Part shown: one piece after another, positions 1-9,095 of the stretch
Numbering within the stretch: the first letter of the stretch is position 1
Layout of the letters: each line of letters starts with the position of its first letter
Assembly: GCA_022496185.1 (NCBI GenBank)
Contig: WTXG01000411.1
Span: 1-24,787 of the forward strand
Length of the DNA stretch: 24,787 bases
From: Multifurca ochricompacta
Taxonomy: Eukaryota > Basidiomycota > Agaricomycetes > Russulales > Russulaceae
Direction of reading: 5' to 3'
Notes under the pieces: generated by a model
Told to the model about the DNA's origin: nothing
Databases searched by the model: none
What the model saw: the letters and a program-made list of their open reading frames with translations, nothing else
Position numbers and translations under genes: made by a program

Positions 1-746
1 ACTTTGTGTGAGCTAACTAGCCATAACACCCCCTCCCCACCCGCCTGCCCGCCACTACTTCCCCCCCCCCCCAGGACTGTACCATGTGAACCACTACCCA
101 CAACACCAACACCGACATGAAAACATGTGTCGCTCAAAAAGTTCACGAACATATGGGACAAATTTCTGAAGGCCCTCTTGAAACATTGGGCATTGATTGT
201 TACTGCACCAGGCGGGGGGGGACCAGCCATAATTTATTATATAAGGATAAGGATAAGGAGGGGGAGGGGGGAGGGGAGGAAGGAAGGAAGTATCTCCAGT
301 TGTTCACGAAACATCCGCATCCACTGCCTTCACAAGTGACGCGGTCCCTAAAATATCAAGTAGTTCTTTCTATTGCTAATTCTAGAGAGCACATCTACCC
401 TCAAGTCGACACGAGTCGAAGACGAGATTTCAAAAAAAAAAAACAGACGAGCAAACACTTGGGCTGTATGAGTGCTTGTGGGTGCAAGCAAGGACAAGCG
501 GCGTGGGGTGGATAGTCTCTCTTTTAGTGCCTGCCGGATAGGACTTGTATTGTTGGAAGTCACAGTCAGAGAAAAGCTCGAGGGGAGGTTGTTTTTTTTT
601 GGCTCTCTGATTTCATGGACATGAACGCGGAAGGGATGGGGAAGAAACGATAGAGGATGGATAGAAGGTGGGTGGCGGTAAGTAGTCCGGGCCGTCGCCA
701 TCGCTCTGACCAAGCAACTCATCTTTAAGAAAAGCACCACTGCCAC
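1..746. other. Low-complexity intergenic flank, no gene recognised
   Basis: No convincing coding sequence is seen. The stretch contains a run of 12 C (61-72), three copies of ATAAGG (from about 240) running into a purine-rich G-tract block (to about 290), and a run of A (432-443). Open frames on both strands are short, overlap each other and have the composition of simple sequence. The last bases, 747-760, are the left copy of the target-site duplication of the neighbouring retroelement. Confidence 0.6.
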
Positions 747-760
747 ACGATATCTTATAC
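747..760. repeat. Left target-site duplication of the LINE-derived element
   Basis: The 14-bp sequence ACGATATCTTATAC occurs here and again at 2445-2458, immediately after the poly(A) tail. The match is perfect and the bases beyond it differ on both sides, which is what target-primed insertion of a non-LTR element produces. Confidence 0.85.
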
Positions 761-833
761 CACCCCACTCTCTCACATACCACCACCATCACCTTTAGGT
801 TTTTGTGTTGTTTTGCTGCTTGAGTTGCCTCCC

Positions 834-2090
834 ATGTCCAACCGCTTTGCTGCTCTTTCTGAGCCCCCTCCCCCACCCCCCCTTTCTCCTGCCCAGGTTC
901 TCACCTCGGCCATCACCCTTCTTTATGATGGGATGGTAGAGGCTGAGGCTTCCTTCCCTGGAGATGATGACGCTTATGTGGCCACTCTCCATGAACACCT
1001 CCATTCCTTCCTCAATTTCACCCCTGCTTCTGGGGGCCCCTCCCTCGTCCTCTCCTATGCACAGCACTCCCCGGCCTTTGTGACTGCCTTCCATGCTGCC
1101 TTTCCTACTTCCTCTACCACTGACATCCTCCTCATGGACCTACGGCACCTCTCAAGGGAGGTCATGGGTCTTAGTGCGAAGATAGCTACACTCTCTGCTG
1201 GTGCCCAACCAGTGCCCCCCCCTCCTGCTGCTCCTCCTCCTCCAGCTCCCACTCCAGGCCCTTCCAAGAAAGGTAAGGCCCCGGCCCAGACCCCTCCAGC
1301 CCCACCTGCCCAGGCCCCGGCCCAGGTCGCCCCAGCCAAGGCCCCCAAGGCCAAGGCCAAGCCCTCTGCCCCGGCTCCTTCCCCTGCGCCCCCTCCTGCC
1401 CCCACTGTCCCTGCTGCCCCTGCCCCCTCCCCCCCTCATCCTATGCTGCTGCTGCCAAGAGGCGCGCGAGACCCTCTCTGGTGGTATTTCCTGGTCCTGT
1501 GCAGGACATTTCCGACCCGCCATTTGTGTGCAAGCCCCCTGGGGCTATTGTTTCATACCTGAACTCTGAGCTGTCTGGGTCTGGGACCCAGGTCACCCTG
1601 TCTGCCGCGCGGTGGACACCGAAGAAGAACCTGGTTCTTACGGCCGGCCCTGATGTCTCAGAGGCTAACCTCCTTTCTGCCCAACCCCTCCTCACCTCTT
1701 TGCTAGGTCCCTTCTTGTCGTGATGGGCCAGCCACTTTCCCCCTCCTCCCGCCGAACGTTCGGTGGTCCCGGGTGACCATCAACGGCCTTGCAACTGGCG
1801 TGACCCCACACACTGGCGCCCATTCTCCCCAGGCCTGCCATGAGGCCTGGGTCGTGAGAATCCGTGTATAGGGCGCTCAAAGTGACGCCCTTCCCTCTTG
1901 GGTCCGCGCCCCCTCCACCCTCCTCCCTGGTTCCACTTCCTCCGTGGTTGTGGCCTTTGAGGATCCGGATGGTGTGGCGCTGGCGGCCTTCTGGCCCAGC
2001 GCACCCTCTATGCCTTTGGGCATGCTGGTGCGGTCCGTCGCTGGAAGAAGCCGCCCCGTGTCAAGAAGCTGGCTGTCCCGGCCCCCCACC
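834..2090 (+). pseudogene. Degenerate LINE ORF1 (gag-like) reading frame
   Basis: ORF1 probably begins at the ATG at 834 (MSNRFAALSE). About 120 ordinary residues are followed by a Pro/Ala-rich, lysine-spotted linker (about 1200-1435), likely disordered and nucleic-acid binding by analogy with other ORF1 proteins. The frame then breaks several times. At the C-rich tract near 1422-1437 coding shifts from frame 0 to frame 2. At 1721-1723 a TGA is met and the similar sequence continues in frame 0. A TAG interrupts it at about 1869. After FEDPDG (about 1965) it shifts again into frame 2 for FGHAGAVRRW (about 2012-2041). A zinc-knuckle tail, expected at the end of many ORF1 proteins, is not evident. 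The protein cannot be made intact from this copy. Confidence 0.7.
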
Positions 2091-2413
2091 CGCTGCTTAG
2101 CAGCGCCTTTTCTAATTTTACTTGTCACTTTTGTGTTTCGGACTTTTACTGTACAGATGGTTGGGTCTCGACCATGATGGCACCCGGGGTCTGGACCTGG
2201 CAAATGCGCCTAGCCGTCCCCACCCTTTATTTTACATCTTCCTTTCCCCACCCTTTGGGTGGGGGTCCTGGTCTTCTGGGTCTTCCACTTACTACAACCT
2301 CGGGTTTTCCCTTAGGGTTTCCACCCACTACCTCCAGGGCATTTGTCCCTTCTTACAGTAGCTACTTTGTCCCTGTCGTAGCCGCGCGATTTGTCTGTTT
2401 GGCTGAAGCGCGT

Positions 2414-2444
2414 AATAAAGTTGATTTCAAAAAAAAAAAAAAAA
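2414..2444 (+). terminator. AATAAA and poly(A) tail of the retroelement
   Basis: AATAAA at 2414-2419 is followed within 10 nt by an uninterrupted A tract starting at 2429, as expected for a reverse-transcribed polyadenylated RNA. The last A is shared ambiguously with the duplication. Confidence 0.85.
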
Positions 2445-2458
2445 ACGATATCTTATAC
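2445..2458. repeat. Right target-site duplication of the LINE-derived element
   Basis: Second perfect copy of ACGATATCTTATAC (first copy 747-760), directly abutting the poly(A) tail. Confidence 0.85.
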
Positions 2459-3124
2459 TCTCTCTGTCTGGGAGAGGCTCAAGACCGGTCTGGATAAACA
2501 GAAGATCGGGTTGGCTACCTTTCGAACCAATGAAGCTCATGTCGGGGGTTATTAGTACGGTATCCGACTTCTCTTCTCAAATGTTAGGTTTGGCGAGAGG
2601 TGCATGAATTATACTATTAGACAACCCTGGGTGATATAGACTCGTATCAAGAGCAAGGCCCTGAGAGTGATTTGCACTCAACACCCCGCGAAACAAAATA
2701 AGGTTAATTATCATCGATACGGCGAATTGTACATGTACATTGGTTAAGTTGGATGACAACTCGTCATCAACGAATAGCCCCGTGACTGCTTGCCAGTGTT
2801 CTGGTCAGGTGAATATGTCATCTCTGACGACGCTTGCAAAGTAGAATACTATGAGCTAACAGTTCGTCCCTCGAGTCTCACGTTCTGGTCTGCAGCTCTT
2901 CCTTCATTCGCTGCTTCATCATCCTCTGACTTCCAGGTCTGAATGAGAAAGTATAGCGTGCGTGCTCTACAAGAAATGGTAATTACCACGTGCCACCAAG
3001 ACCAAGAGCGCTCAACCTCAACAGAGTCTGATAAATAGATCAATTAGATAAATAAATAAACTCGCATTTGTTGATGGATGATGGATTATAAAGGATTGTA
3101 CAGGTTAAAGACCGGTTCAATAAA
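2459..3124. other. Intergenic stretch downstream of COA1, no gene recognised
   Basis: This is the region between the retroelement and the 3' end of COA1. No supported coding frame is seen. It contains a 12-bp palindrome TGTACATGTACA (2728-2739). The bases just below 3125 must hold the 3' UTR and poly(A) site of COA1. Confidence 0.5.
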
Positions 3125-4294
3125 TTATGAAGCATGTGTCTCATCTTGGGCTGCCACGGTCTCACATGGCATGAGAATGATCGTGCCATCGTCTGTAATG
3201 ATTTTGAAACGAACTGTTTGAAACATGTCAGTTCTCTGTCTACAAAGGTATTCCCGAGAATTAAAAAAAAAAGAATGCGGGGGAGAGAAGGCGGGTTGTG
3301 TGATACGCACGCGTAGTGAAAGGCTCGCCGCGCGCCTTGCGGATGCTCGTAAAGTACACCGTGCCTGCCCCTGCCAAAAAAATAAAATAGAAGGTCAGAC
3401 AAAAGCACACCCAGGCCCCTCCACTGCCCCCTCCCACAGTGCCAATAGAGGTAGGAGGCGGCTAGACGAGGCAAGGTTTCAGCCACGACACGCACCCTTA
3501 TGACCCTTTATGCGGAAGCTGATGTCGATGTTCCCCTGCAACATCTTAACCTGTATGTTACGCCACATAGGAAAAGAACGGTCAGAAATGAAGTGAAATG
3601 GGATCAAGTGCGTTCACATCCCCCCCCCCCTCCCCATCGGTCTCATCTCCACCCCTCTTTCTTGCTTTCCGCCAGCTTTAGGGACCAAATGAAGGGGAGG
3701 GAAGGGAGTATCTGAATCGGAGAGAGAGGAACAGAAGGGGCATCGTTTGGAAGAACATACCGAACCGTATACCCATGGGCTGCCATTGAGGTACCAAGCT
3801 GGTTCGGGACGTACCGCGTCACCGAGAATGGTGCGTACCTCCTCACTCTCGCGTAATCCACTGAGAACACGACGCATCGCAGAGCTCGAGAGACGTTCTT
3901 GATTGGCGGCATAGGCTAGAAACGCCGCCCATACGCCCACACCGCCGACGCAGACTGCAAGCAAGCCTGGCCAGGCGCGCTAGCACAAGGCGGAGAGAGA
4001 GAGATGGACGAAGAGAGAGACAGATAGATATACACATGGTGAAAAGATAAATGAACTCTTCGTACAAGATGTTAGGGAGTATGGATAAGTGGGTTCGCTC
4101 ACATGATATGGCGGGAGGTCGCGCGGTAGAGGTCTACTGTAATATTGTCGAGGGCGGGATGTCGAGGAGAAAGTTTCGGGAGGTGGAAGTGGTTTCGGAG
4201 GTGGACGTGGGAGTTGATTTGCAAAATTTCGATAAGGCTTGATTGTTGTTAACCTTGTGTGTATGAGCGCAGTTGTAGGTCTGTTTCGATACAT
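3125..4294 (-). CDS. COA1: Cytochrome c oxidase assembly factor 1 (Coa1), five exons
   Basis: Coa1 is a mitochondrial inner-membrane protein that works with Mss51 and Shy1 on newly made Cox1 during complex IV assembly (family knowledge). Exons on the minus strand: 4294-4103, 3979-3761, 3550-3496, 3370-3311, 3213-3125; total 204 residues plus stop. All introns are GT..AG (123, 210, 125 and 97 nt) and every phase joins. Residues 1-64 are Arg/Pro-rich and look like a mitochondrial presequence. A single membrane segment (about 69-84, VGGVGVWAAFLAYA) is followed by NQERLSSSAMRRVLSGLR, then LGD, SPWVYGS, LQGNIDISFRIKGHKG, GTVYFTSIRK and a C-terminal FKIITDDGTIILMP. This order matches the Coa1 (DUF1783) domain, whose fold is Tim21-like. 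The start at 4294 has A at -3 and an A-rich leader. Confidence 0.88.
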
Positions 4295-4400
4295 TTTTGT
4301 TATTTTGTTGTCTTTTGTCTTTTTGTCTCTTTATGTTTTTTTTATCGGACTTGTTGCTCAAAACCCGGGCCGTCGAATTCGCTCTGTCTCTTTCGGTCCG
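4295..4400 (-). promoter_or_regulatory. Likely COA1 leader and proximal promoter
   Basis: Upstream of the COA1 start the minus strand is strongly A-rich (the plus strand reads as T-rich between about 4290 and 4345, with several TTTTGT units). This is typical of a fungal 5' leader. No clear TATA box is assigned; the promoter limits are inferred from position only. Confidence 0.35.
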
Positions 4401-5323
4401 GTCAGCGATTGCCGCCATGGGGTCTCTCTCACTTCTCACTTCTCCCTCCCTCTGCTGTGATAACTCAATGTCATGTCTTGCTCTATGAAAGCACCGAAGA
4501 TCAAGTATTCAACGTGCATACGTCCAAACACTAATATCACCCATCCTATCAAGACACCTTTAAACCATGAAGTTCAAAACATCGGAGCATATAGGCACGG
4601 ATGTGGGTTCCTTCCAACAACTTCCGCTCGGGGGAAGTCGCCCCGATGTCTAAGCCACTCGGAGTGCCTTGCTTTTACGTGGCTCTCTCATCGCTGGCAT
4701 CCAGATAGACCTGAAGGGAATGCTCGCTCTACATGTTCAGCCCGGTTTGGAACTTAACCGGATAGAGGATACCGTCCTTGTCACTTGGGTGTCATCGTGC
4801 GAGATCGTGGGCCAATGTCACATTCTCTGAGAACCAGGAGGTATTGAAAGCATTAAAGGAGTCCAACTTACTGGCTATGTATACCTCTCTCCAAAACTCC
4901 ATACTTGATATTGTACGTTCTTGCTCGCTGCCTATCAGCCAATGGGAATCAAAGCGACGACCGGATTAATGCATACCCGCCCAGAGGTTTCGTGTCGTCC
5001 GCATCCTGCGGTTCTAATCAAGGATTTGGGTCCTACCAGACATACCCTAGTGATCATGAACTTAAGGAAGAATGAACACCTCACTTAGTCTTGCCGAAAA
5101 TCATCAAACGCACGGGGGGCCACTCATCGATGACGAACTGCCATCAGACCGCCGTCGCTTATTTGAATCGCCAATAGCATTTTCGACTTCTATGTCACCA
5201 CAACCATGATAACGTATTCTATTTTGTTCGATTGGGTGCAAAACGCGTCAAAAAAAAAAGAAATCTCATTGACCCATTCCTATTCACAAAAGAACCTCTC
5301 TATATCACCCAGGAGGTGTCTCG
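4401..5323. other. Intergenic region with one weak open frame, no gene recognised
   Basis: The only coding-like signal is a plus-strand frame from the ATG at 4567 to the TGA at 4828-4830, interrupted once by TAA (4651-4653). It includes SRPDV before the stop and QIDLKGMLALHVQPGLELN after it. A second short frame follows (about 4778-4969, with VLKALKESNLLAMYTSLQN). I recognise no family, and no splice sites convincingly join them; they may be relics. The rest, including a short A tract near 5250, shows nothing. Confidence 0.3.
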
Positions 5324-7293
5324 TCAGACTCTAGTGGTTGAATATCCATTCCGAACCTCTTGCTCTCTCTGCAGCTTTTCCAACGTAAATTCCAAAACCG
5401 AGTTGTCACGCTCCTTCATAATTGATAAATCATTCGGATCCCAGTCCCTCGCCAAGTCGCGGTGAATACGCGCAGTCGGATAGTATAGCGGTCCAGAATC
5501 CACTTCCCCACCCCAGTCAAAATCTATCAACATGATCCGTTCAGGGTCCCTCTTGCTGATGATCATATTTGCATCTCGAAGGTCCCCATGCACCCATCCC
5601 TTTTCATGAAATCTGTTTACCATCTGCCTGAGGTCATCTGTTGACCATGTCCTAAGGTATTTTGATGAATAACATTGCAGATCAGATTCTTCATGGTCGA
5701 TCCACTCCATTACGACAACATGCCACCCATCAGGAGGATTCCAATAGCCCAGTAGTTTGGGTGCATGACCTTAATTGTGCACAGAATTCATGAAGGTCTT
5801 GGAAGTATCTTCGTGTGAACTTAACGACAACCTTGCGTTTGTCTTCCGAGTCAGTGGCAGTCACCATGTAGATGAATCGATTCGGATATTGCTATCCACT
5901 TTCCCCTTGATACACTTCCCTGTCGGTCTTAAAGTTGAACATCCCAGGGCCAGGAATAGCAGGGACCTGATTGACATAAGGAAGATCTCCCTGAAGCTCA
6001 CACTTCAGGGGGTTGGCCATGAACTTCTCTGTGTCTTCATTGACAAAAGTGCGAAGAAGGCAAGCAGCTTTAAATGCCTTCAGCAGGTTCTGTTTGGCAT
6101 ATCTGTTCCCGGTCTCTATTGCCATGGGAAGGAGCGGCATTAATGGCACTAGCCGTGTCTATGTAGTAAATGCCAGTGCATAAAACCCGATGTGTGCACC
6201 TATAAAGAAATTAGTCCACAGTGGAATCGTTTGCAGAAGGTTTGACACCCACCGACCACTACAATACCAAGTGCAGGGAAAAGGAAACGCTGTCGCAGCT
6301 CTGATGACGTATTTGCATTGAGTGACTGGGAGTAGTACGCAGCAAGTTTTATCGATGCATCACAGTTGGTGGTTTCCAGCTCATTCTTGATCATGACTAT
6401 GACCTGTATGGTTAAAGAGTCGTGGTCGACATCTCGTCTCATCAGGTAGTCCGGTCGTGTCGCGAAACAAGAACCAAAAATATCATCGAGGCAGTTGCCG
6501 GCACAGGACGTGCGCTCCCATTCTGAATCATAATACATGGACATCTTACTGATAAATCTATTGACGGCGCTTTCAAACTCGGGCTTGTTTGCGATAGGCC
6601 CCAAATCGGTGGAATCGCTGTGGGCGCAGTCCAGTAAGTGCCCAAACCCATGATACATGAGGGAGATTGGGGGGAAGATGGGTGTCAACATTTGGGCGGT
6701 CATTGGCAATACGTTTATCGGGGTTTGTTTGCACACTACGCACGAAATCAGATTGTGCAGTGATAGATGGCGCACCCTTGACGAAAGGTCCTTATAGGAA
6801 CGTTCCTTGTTTGATTTCTCTTATTTCTTGGGGTGGCTTCTCTGACGGAATGCGTGAGCGTTATTCTCGTAAAAAAATAATGACCTTTGATTGATTGGGG
6901 CTTACCAGGTTCAATGTAAAGTACGAGTTGTACGGTCTCTGTGTTCGACCAGAGAGACACCTTATTATCGAGCTCGATGAATTCTAATGCCTGTAGATCG
7001 TGCTCTATCCGCTGGGCAAGAGTCTGGGATGGTCTGATGTCAATGGGATGTGGCTGTAAAGAATTATTTCTATGATTTCACGGTGGCACATAAAGGTCAC
7101 GAACCAGGGAGCGGAGGGAAAGCTGAGAGTAGCAAATCTTCCGTTTATCCAGATTGACCCTGAGCCTTTCCCAGACAGAATATAAGACATCGACAGCAGT
7201 GGTGCTATCTTCAATAGGAATATAGAAGAAAAAATCGAGATGTGGGACAAAGATTGGAAGTGGAGGCGTTTTTGAAGAAATGGATGCAAGCTT
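5324..7293 (-). pseudogene. Decayed fungal-type protein kinase-like gene
   Basis: Read on the minus strand, coding fragments appear in the order of the kinase-like (FunK1-type) proteins expanded in basidiomycetes. About 7293-7105 is N-terminal. It is joined by a 51-nt intron to 7053-6906 (IEHDLQALEFIELDNK). Next is a region from about 6795 to 6200 with ISLMYHGFGHLLDC and VIVMIKNELETTNCDASIKL. Then comes 6160-5895, and last the C-lobe 5770-5324. The C-lobe shows EFCAQL / GHAPKLLGYW, VVVMEWIDH, the catalytic-loop motif HGDLRDAN and a metal-binding motif DFDWGGE (DFD instead of DFG). Lesions: a TAG at 6200-6202 at an exon end, an in-frame TAG at 5892-5894, a one-base frameshift near 5768-5773 between EFCAQL and GHAPKLL, and a probable frameshift near 6690. 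Several independent lesions favour a pseudogene over sequencing error. The 5' end is uncertain. Confidence 0.72.
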
Positions 7294-8564
7294 GTCTCTT
7301 GGCTTGGCTGTAAGCTGTAAAGCTGTAAAGCGGACAGGATAGGATCACGGCAGACTTCTCCTATTGTAGTACCTACCCCCGCTGGCGTCACATTTTCCCT
7401 TCCATTGGGAGCCTCAACTTTGCGCTGTACTGTACGCGCTTGCAGGTATCTGCCACGAGTATACTACCTTCGAGTTTTCCGTAAGCTTAGGATTAGAATA
7501 ATACGGGCCCATTCACACTCACAATTCGACCTCCGACGAATGCTGTCCAGTGCGAGTTGGTCATCATTTCTCGTTGTTATATCCATTTACCAGACTTTGT
7601 TGAAGCTATTCTCATATATCTCTCTTCATTACGGTGTACCCCAATCGAAATTCATGGGAACTTCTCAGATGCTGCATGCGCTACCCTAACATGGCTTCCC
7701 CGATAGTGGGAGACAGAAATACAAGTCAATCAAAAAAAGAAAAGAGCGAACACCGCACCATCCGATGTCGCGTGGTCTCGGCTTCCTCTCCTTCTGAATT
7801 CGCCTTCCTTTCCACCCGGAATACCGCGGGATAGTTCGGCGAGGTTGATGACGTTTGGCACTCCACTATGGCCATGCGGCACTGCAGCTCTTGGGACATG
7901 GTAGTTACATTGTAGCCAACCACTGACAGAATTTACAAGAGCTGGCGGAGGTGTTTTACGCCAATATCCTTGCCAAGGAGCAGAGCTTACCCGTCAAAGA
8001 ATAACTTCAAAATACTAAGAATACTATACAATAACTGATGGTCACACTTTGGTTCTCGGTGAATTACATCCACTGTGGCATATTTTCAAGGCCCCACCCA
8101 CGATAATCGGCCTGTATTCATATGCCTCGCTCGCATAGGTGACGTGACGTCATAGCCTGCTCCTTGTTATCGTCGAGTGATATGACCCTGATACACACTG
8201 ACTCTATCCTCCATTCATCAGTAGAACCCTTTACCCTGGGACCCTCAAATATTTGTCCTCTTGTGATCCTCTCGTGCTTTTGTTACTCTTCAGGCGGTTT
8301 CGCTCTATTTGGCCCGGCCCATCAACCTGTTATTGTCTCTGACGGCGCCTACCATTCATCACGCGATGCGAGGCCTAGGCCTGCCCAATGCACACACATT
8401 CGTCATTCACGTGCGTATGTATACTCTCTGCTTACTCTCTGCTTGCGTGTGACGGGTGGGCAGCAGTATGGCAGGCGGCTGGGTGCTTTGATAATTAGTA
8501 ATAGTATCAAAAAAAAATTAAATTTAAACACCAAAAAAACGAACTGGGCCCCTATCATCGCTCG
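7294..8564. other. Intergenic region, no gene recognised
   Basis: No frame with recognisable similarity. It may include 5' remains of the broken kinase gene: a minus-strand frame at about 7890-7726 starts with MSQELQCRMAIVECQ but cannot be joined with confidence. Near 8509-8538 there are two A-rich runs. The last few hundred bases should hold the promoter of the gene starting at 8565. Confidence 0.4.
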
Positions 8565-9095
8565 ATGTCTCGTGTAGCCCAGTTTTTCTTGTTATACGCA
8601 AACTTTACGCTTAACGTGGACGCTCCACCGACAAGGGAATTTATAAGACTGAAGCAACTCAATCACTGGGGGAACAACAATGAGGAGTATATTGAAGCTC
8701 GCGAACGATTTGCCGATGCACTGGCCGAGGACTTCAACGCCGCGTATGGCACCGACGTCAACAACGTCGACCACTGGCAGGCTTTGTGCCACGTTCTCAG
8801 GATTGATCCCGTCCCCGAAGACATTACAGCCTGCCGAAAGGTGCGTACATCAGTCGATCGAGAGTGTCTATATCTCGGTTTTGAACACCCTGCTCGCTTT
8901 CCCTTACAGGCCGTCAAGTCAAAGCACGTCAATCTGGTCGATTTAGTCTACCACGCCGACAGACTGACACTATTTCCCACAATCAAAGCCCTTTCCAAGT
9001 ATTCCAAAAAGCATAAGAAGATATTCCCAAAGCAGTCAGCGAAGGCTGGTGGAATTCTTCGCTATCTTCTCCGCCCCATTTTCGGTGGTTCTTAG
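8565..9095 (+). CDS. Small conserved fungal protein of unknown function, two exons
   Basis: Exon 1 is 8565-8840 and exon 2 is 8910-9095. The 69-nt GT..AG intron (GTGCGT..TTACAG) removes exactly 23 codons without a stop, so an unspliced reading also stays open. The spliced product is 153 residues, with no signal peptide or membrane segment. Landmarks: VAQFFLLYANF at the N-terminus, EFIRLKQLNHW, a mid-protein FADALAEDFNAAYGTDVNN, then WQALCHVLRI, the junction sequence CRKAVKSKHVNLVDLV, FPTIKALSKYSKK, and a C-terminal KIFPKQSAKAGGILRYLL. I recall this pattern (FF-x-Y, FN-x-x-YGTD, W-Q-x-LC, VNLVDLV, KIFP, AGG-[IL]-L-[RK]-[YF]-LLR) from small proteins in many fungal genomes but know no function for it. 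The ATG at 8565 sits just before the conserved block; an upstream exon cannot be excluded. Confidence 0.75.
   Translation: MSRVAQFFLLYANFTLNVDAPPTREFIRLKQLNHWGNNNEEYIEARERFADALAEDFNAAYGTDVNNVDHWQALCHVLRIDPVPEDITACRKVRTSVDRECLYLGFEHPARFPLQAVKSKHVNLVDLVYHADRLTLFPTIKALSKYSKKHKKIFPKQSAKAGGILRYLLRPIFGGS

Larger units (their letters stand above)
761..2444 (+). mobile_element. Non-autonomous LINE-type (non-LTR) retroelement, ORF1 only
   Basis: The insertion is about 1.68 kb, bounded by a perfect 14-bp duplication (747-760 and 2445-2458). It ends in AATAAA (2414-2419) followed by about 16 A. It contains a decayed ORF1 (gag-like) protein and then runs into 3' sequence; no endonuclease, reverse transcriptase or RNase H region is present. 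ORF1 fragments in successive frames carry patterns I associate with ORF1 of fungal LINEs: N-terminal SNRFAAL, a long Pro/Ala-rich linker, SYAAAAKRRARPSL, NVRWSRVTINGLATG, FEDPDG and FGHAGAVRRW. The assignment to LINEs is firm from tail plus duplication; the clade (Tad1-like is my guess) is not. Because it lacks its own polymerase it would have needed another element's machinery to move. Confidence 0.8.

Noticed and set aside
421..443. GATTTC followed by an A run, like the 3' end of the retroelement at 2423-2444
   Set aside because: Only about 7 bases plus the A run match. There is no AATAAA, no upstream similarity and no target-site duplication, so it is not a second insertion.
1055..1405. 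Long Gly/Ala-rich minus-strand open frame
   Set aside because: It is the complement of the Pro/Ala-rich linker of the retroelement ORF1; its composition alone explains the openness.
5895..5918. Removing the TAG at 5892-5894 by an intron starting at GTGTAT near 5917
   Set aside because: The resulting intron would be only about 26 nt, shorter than any other in the window (51 nt or more). A true stop is more likely.
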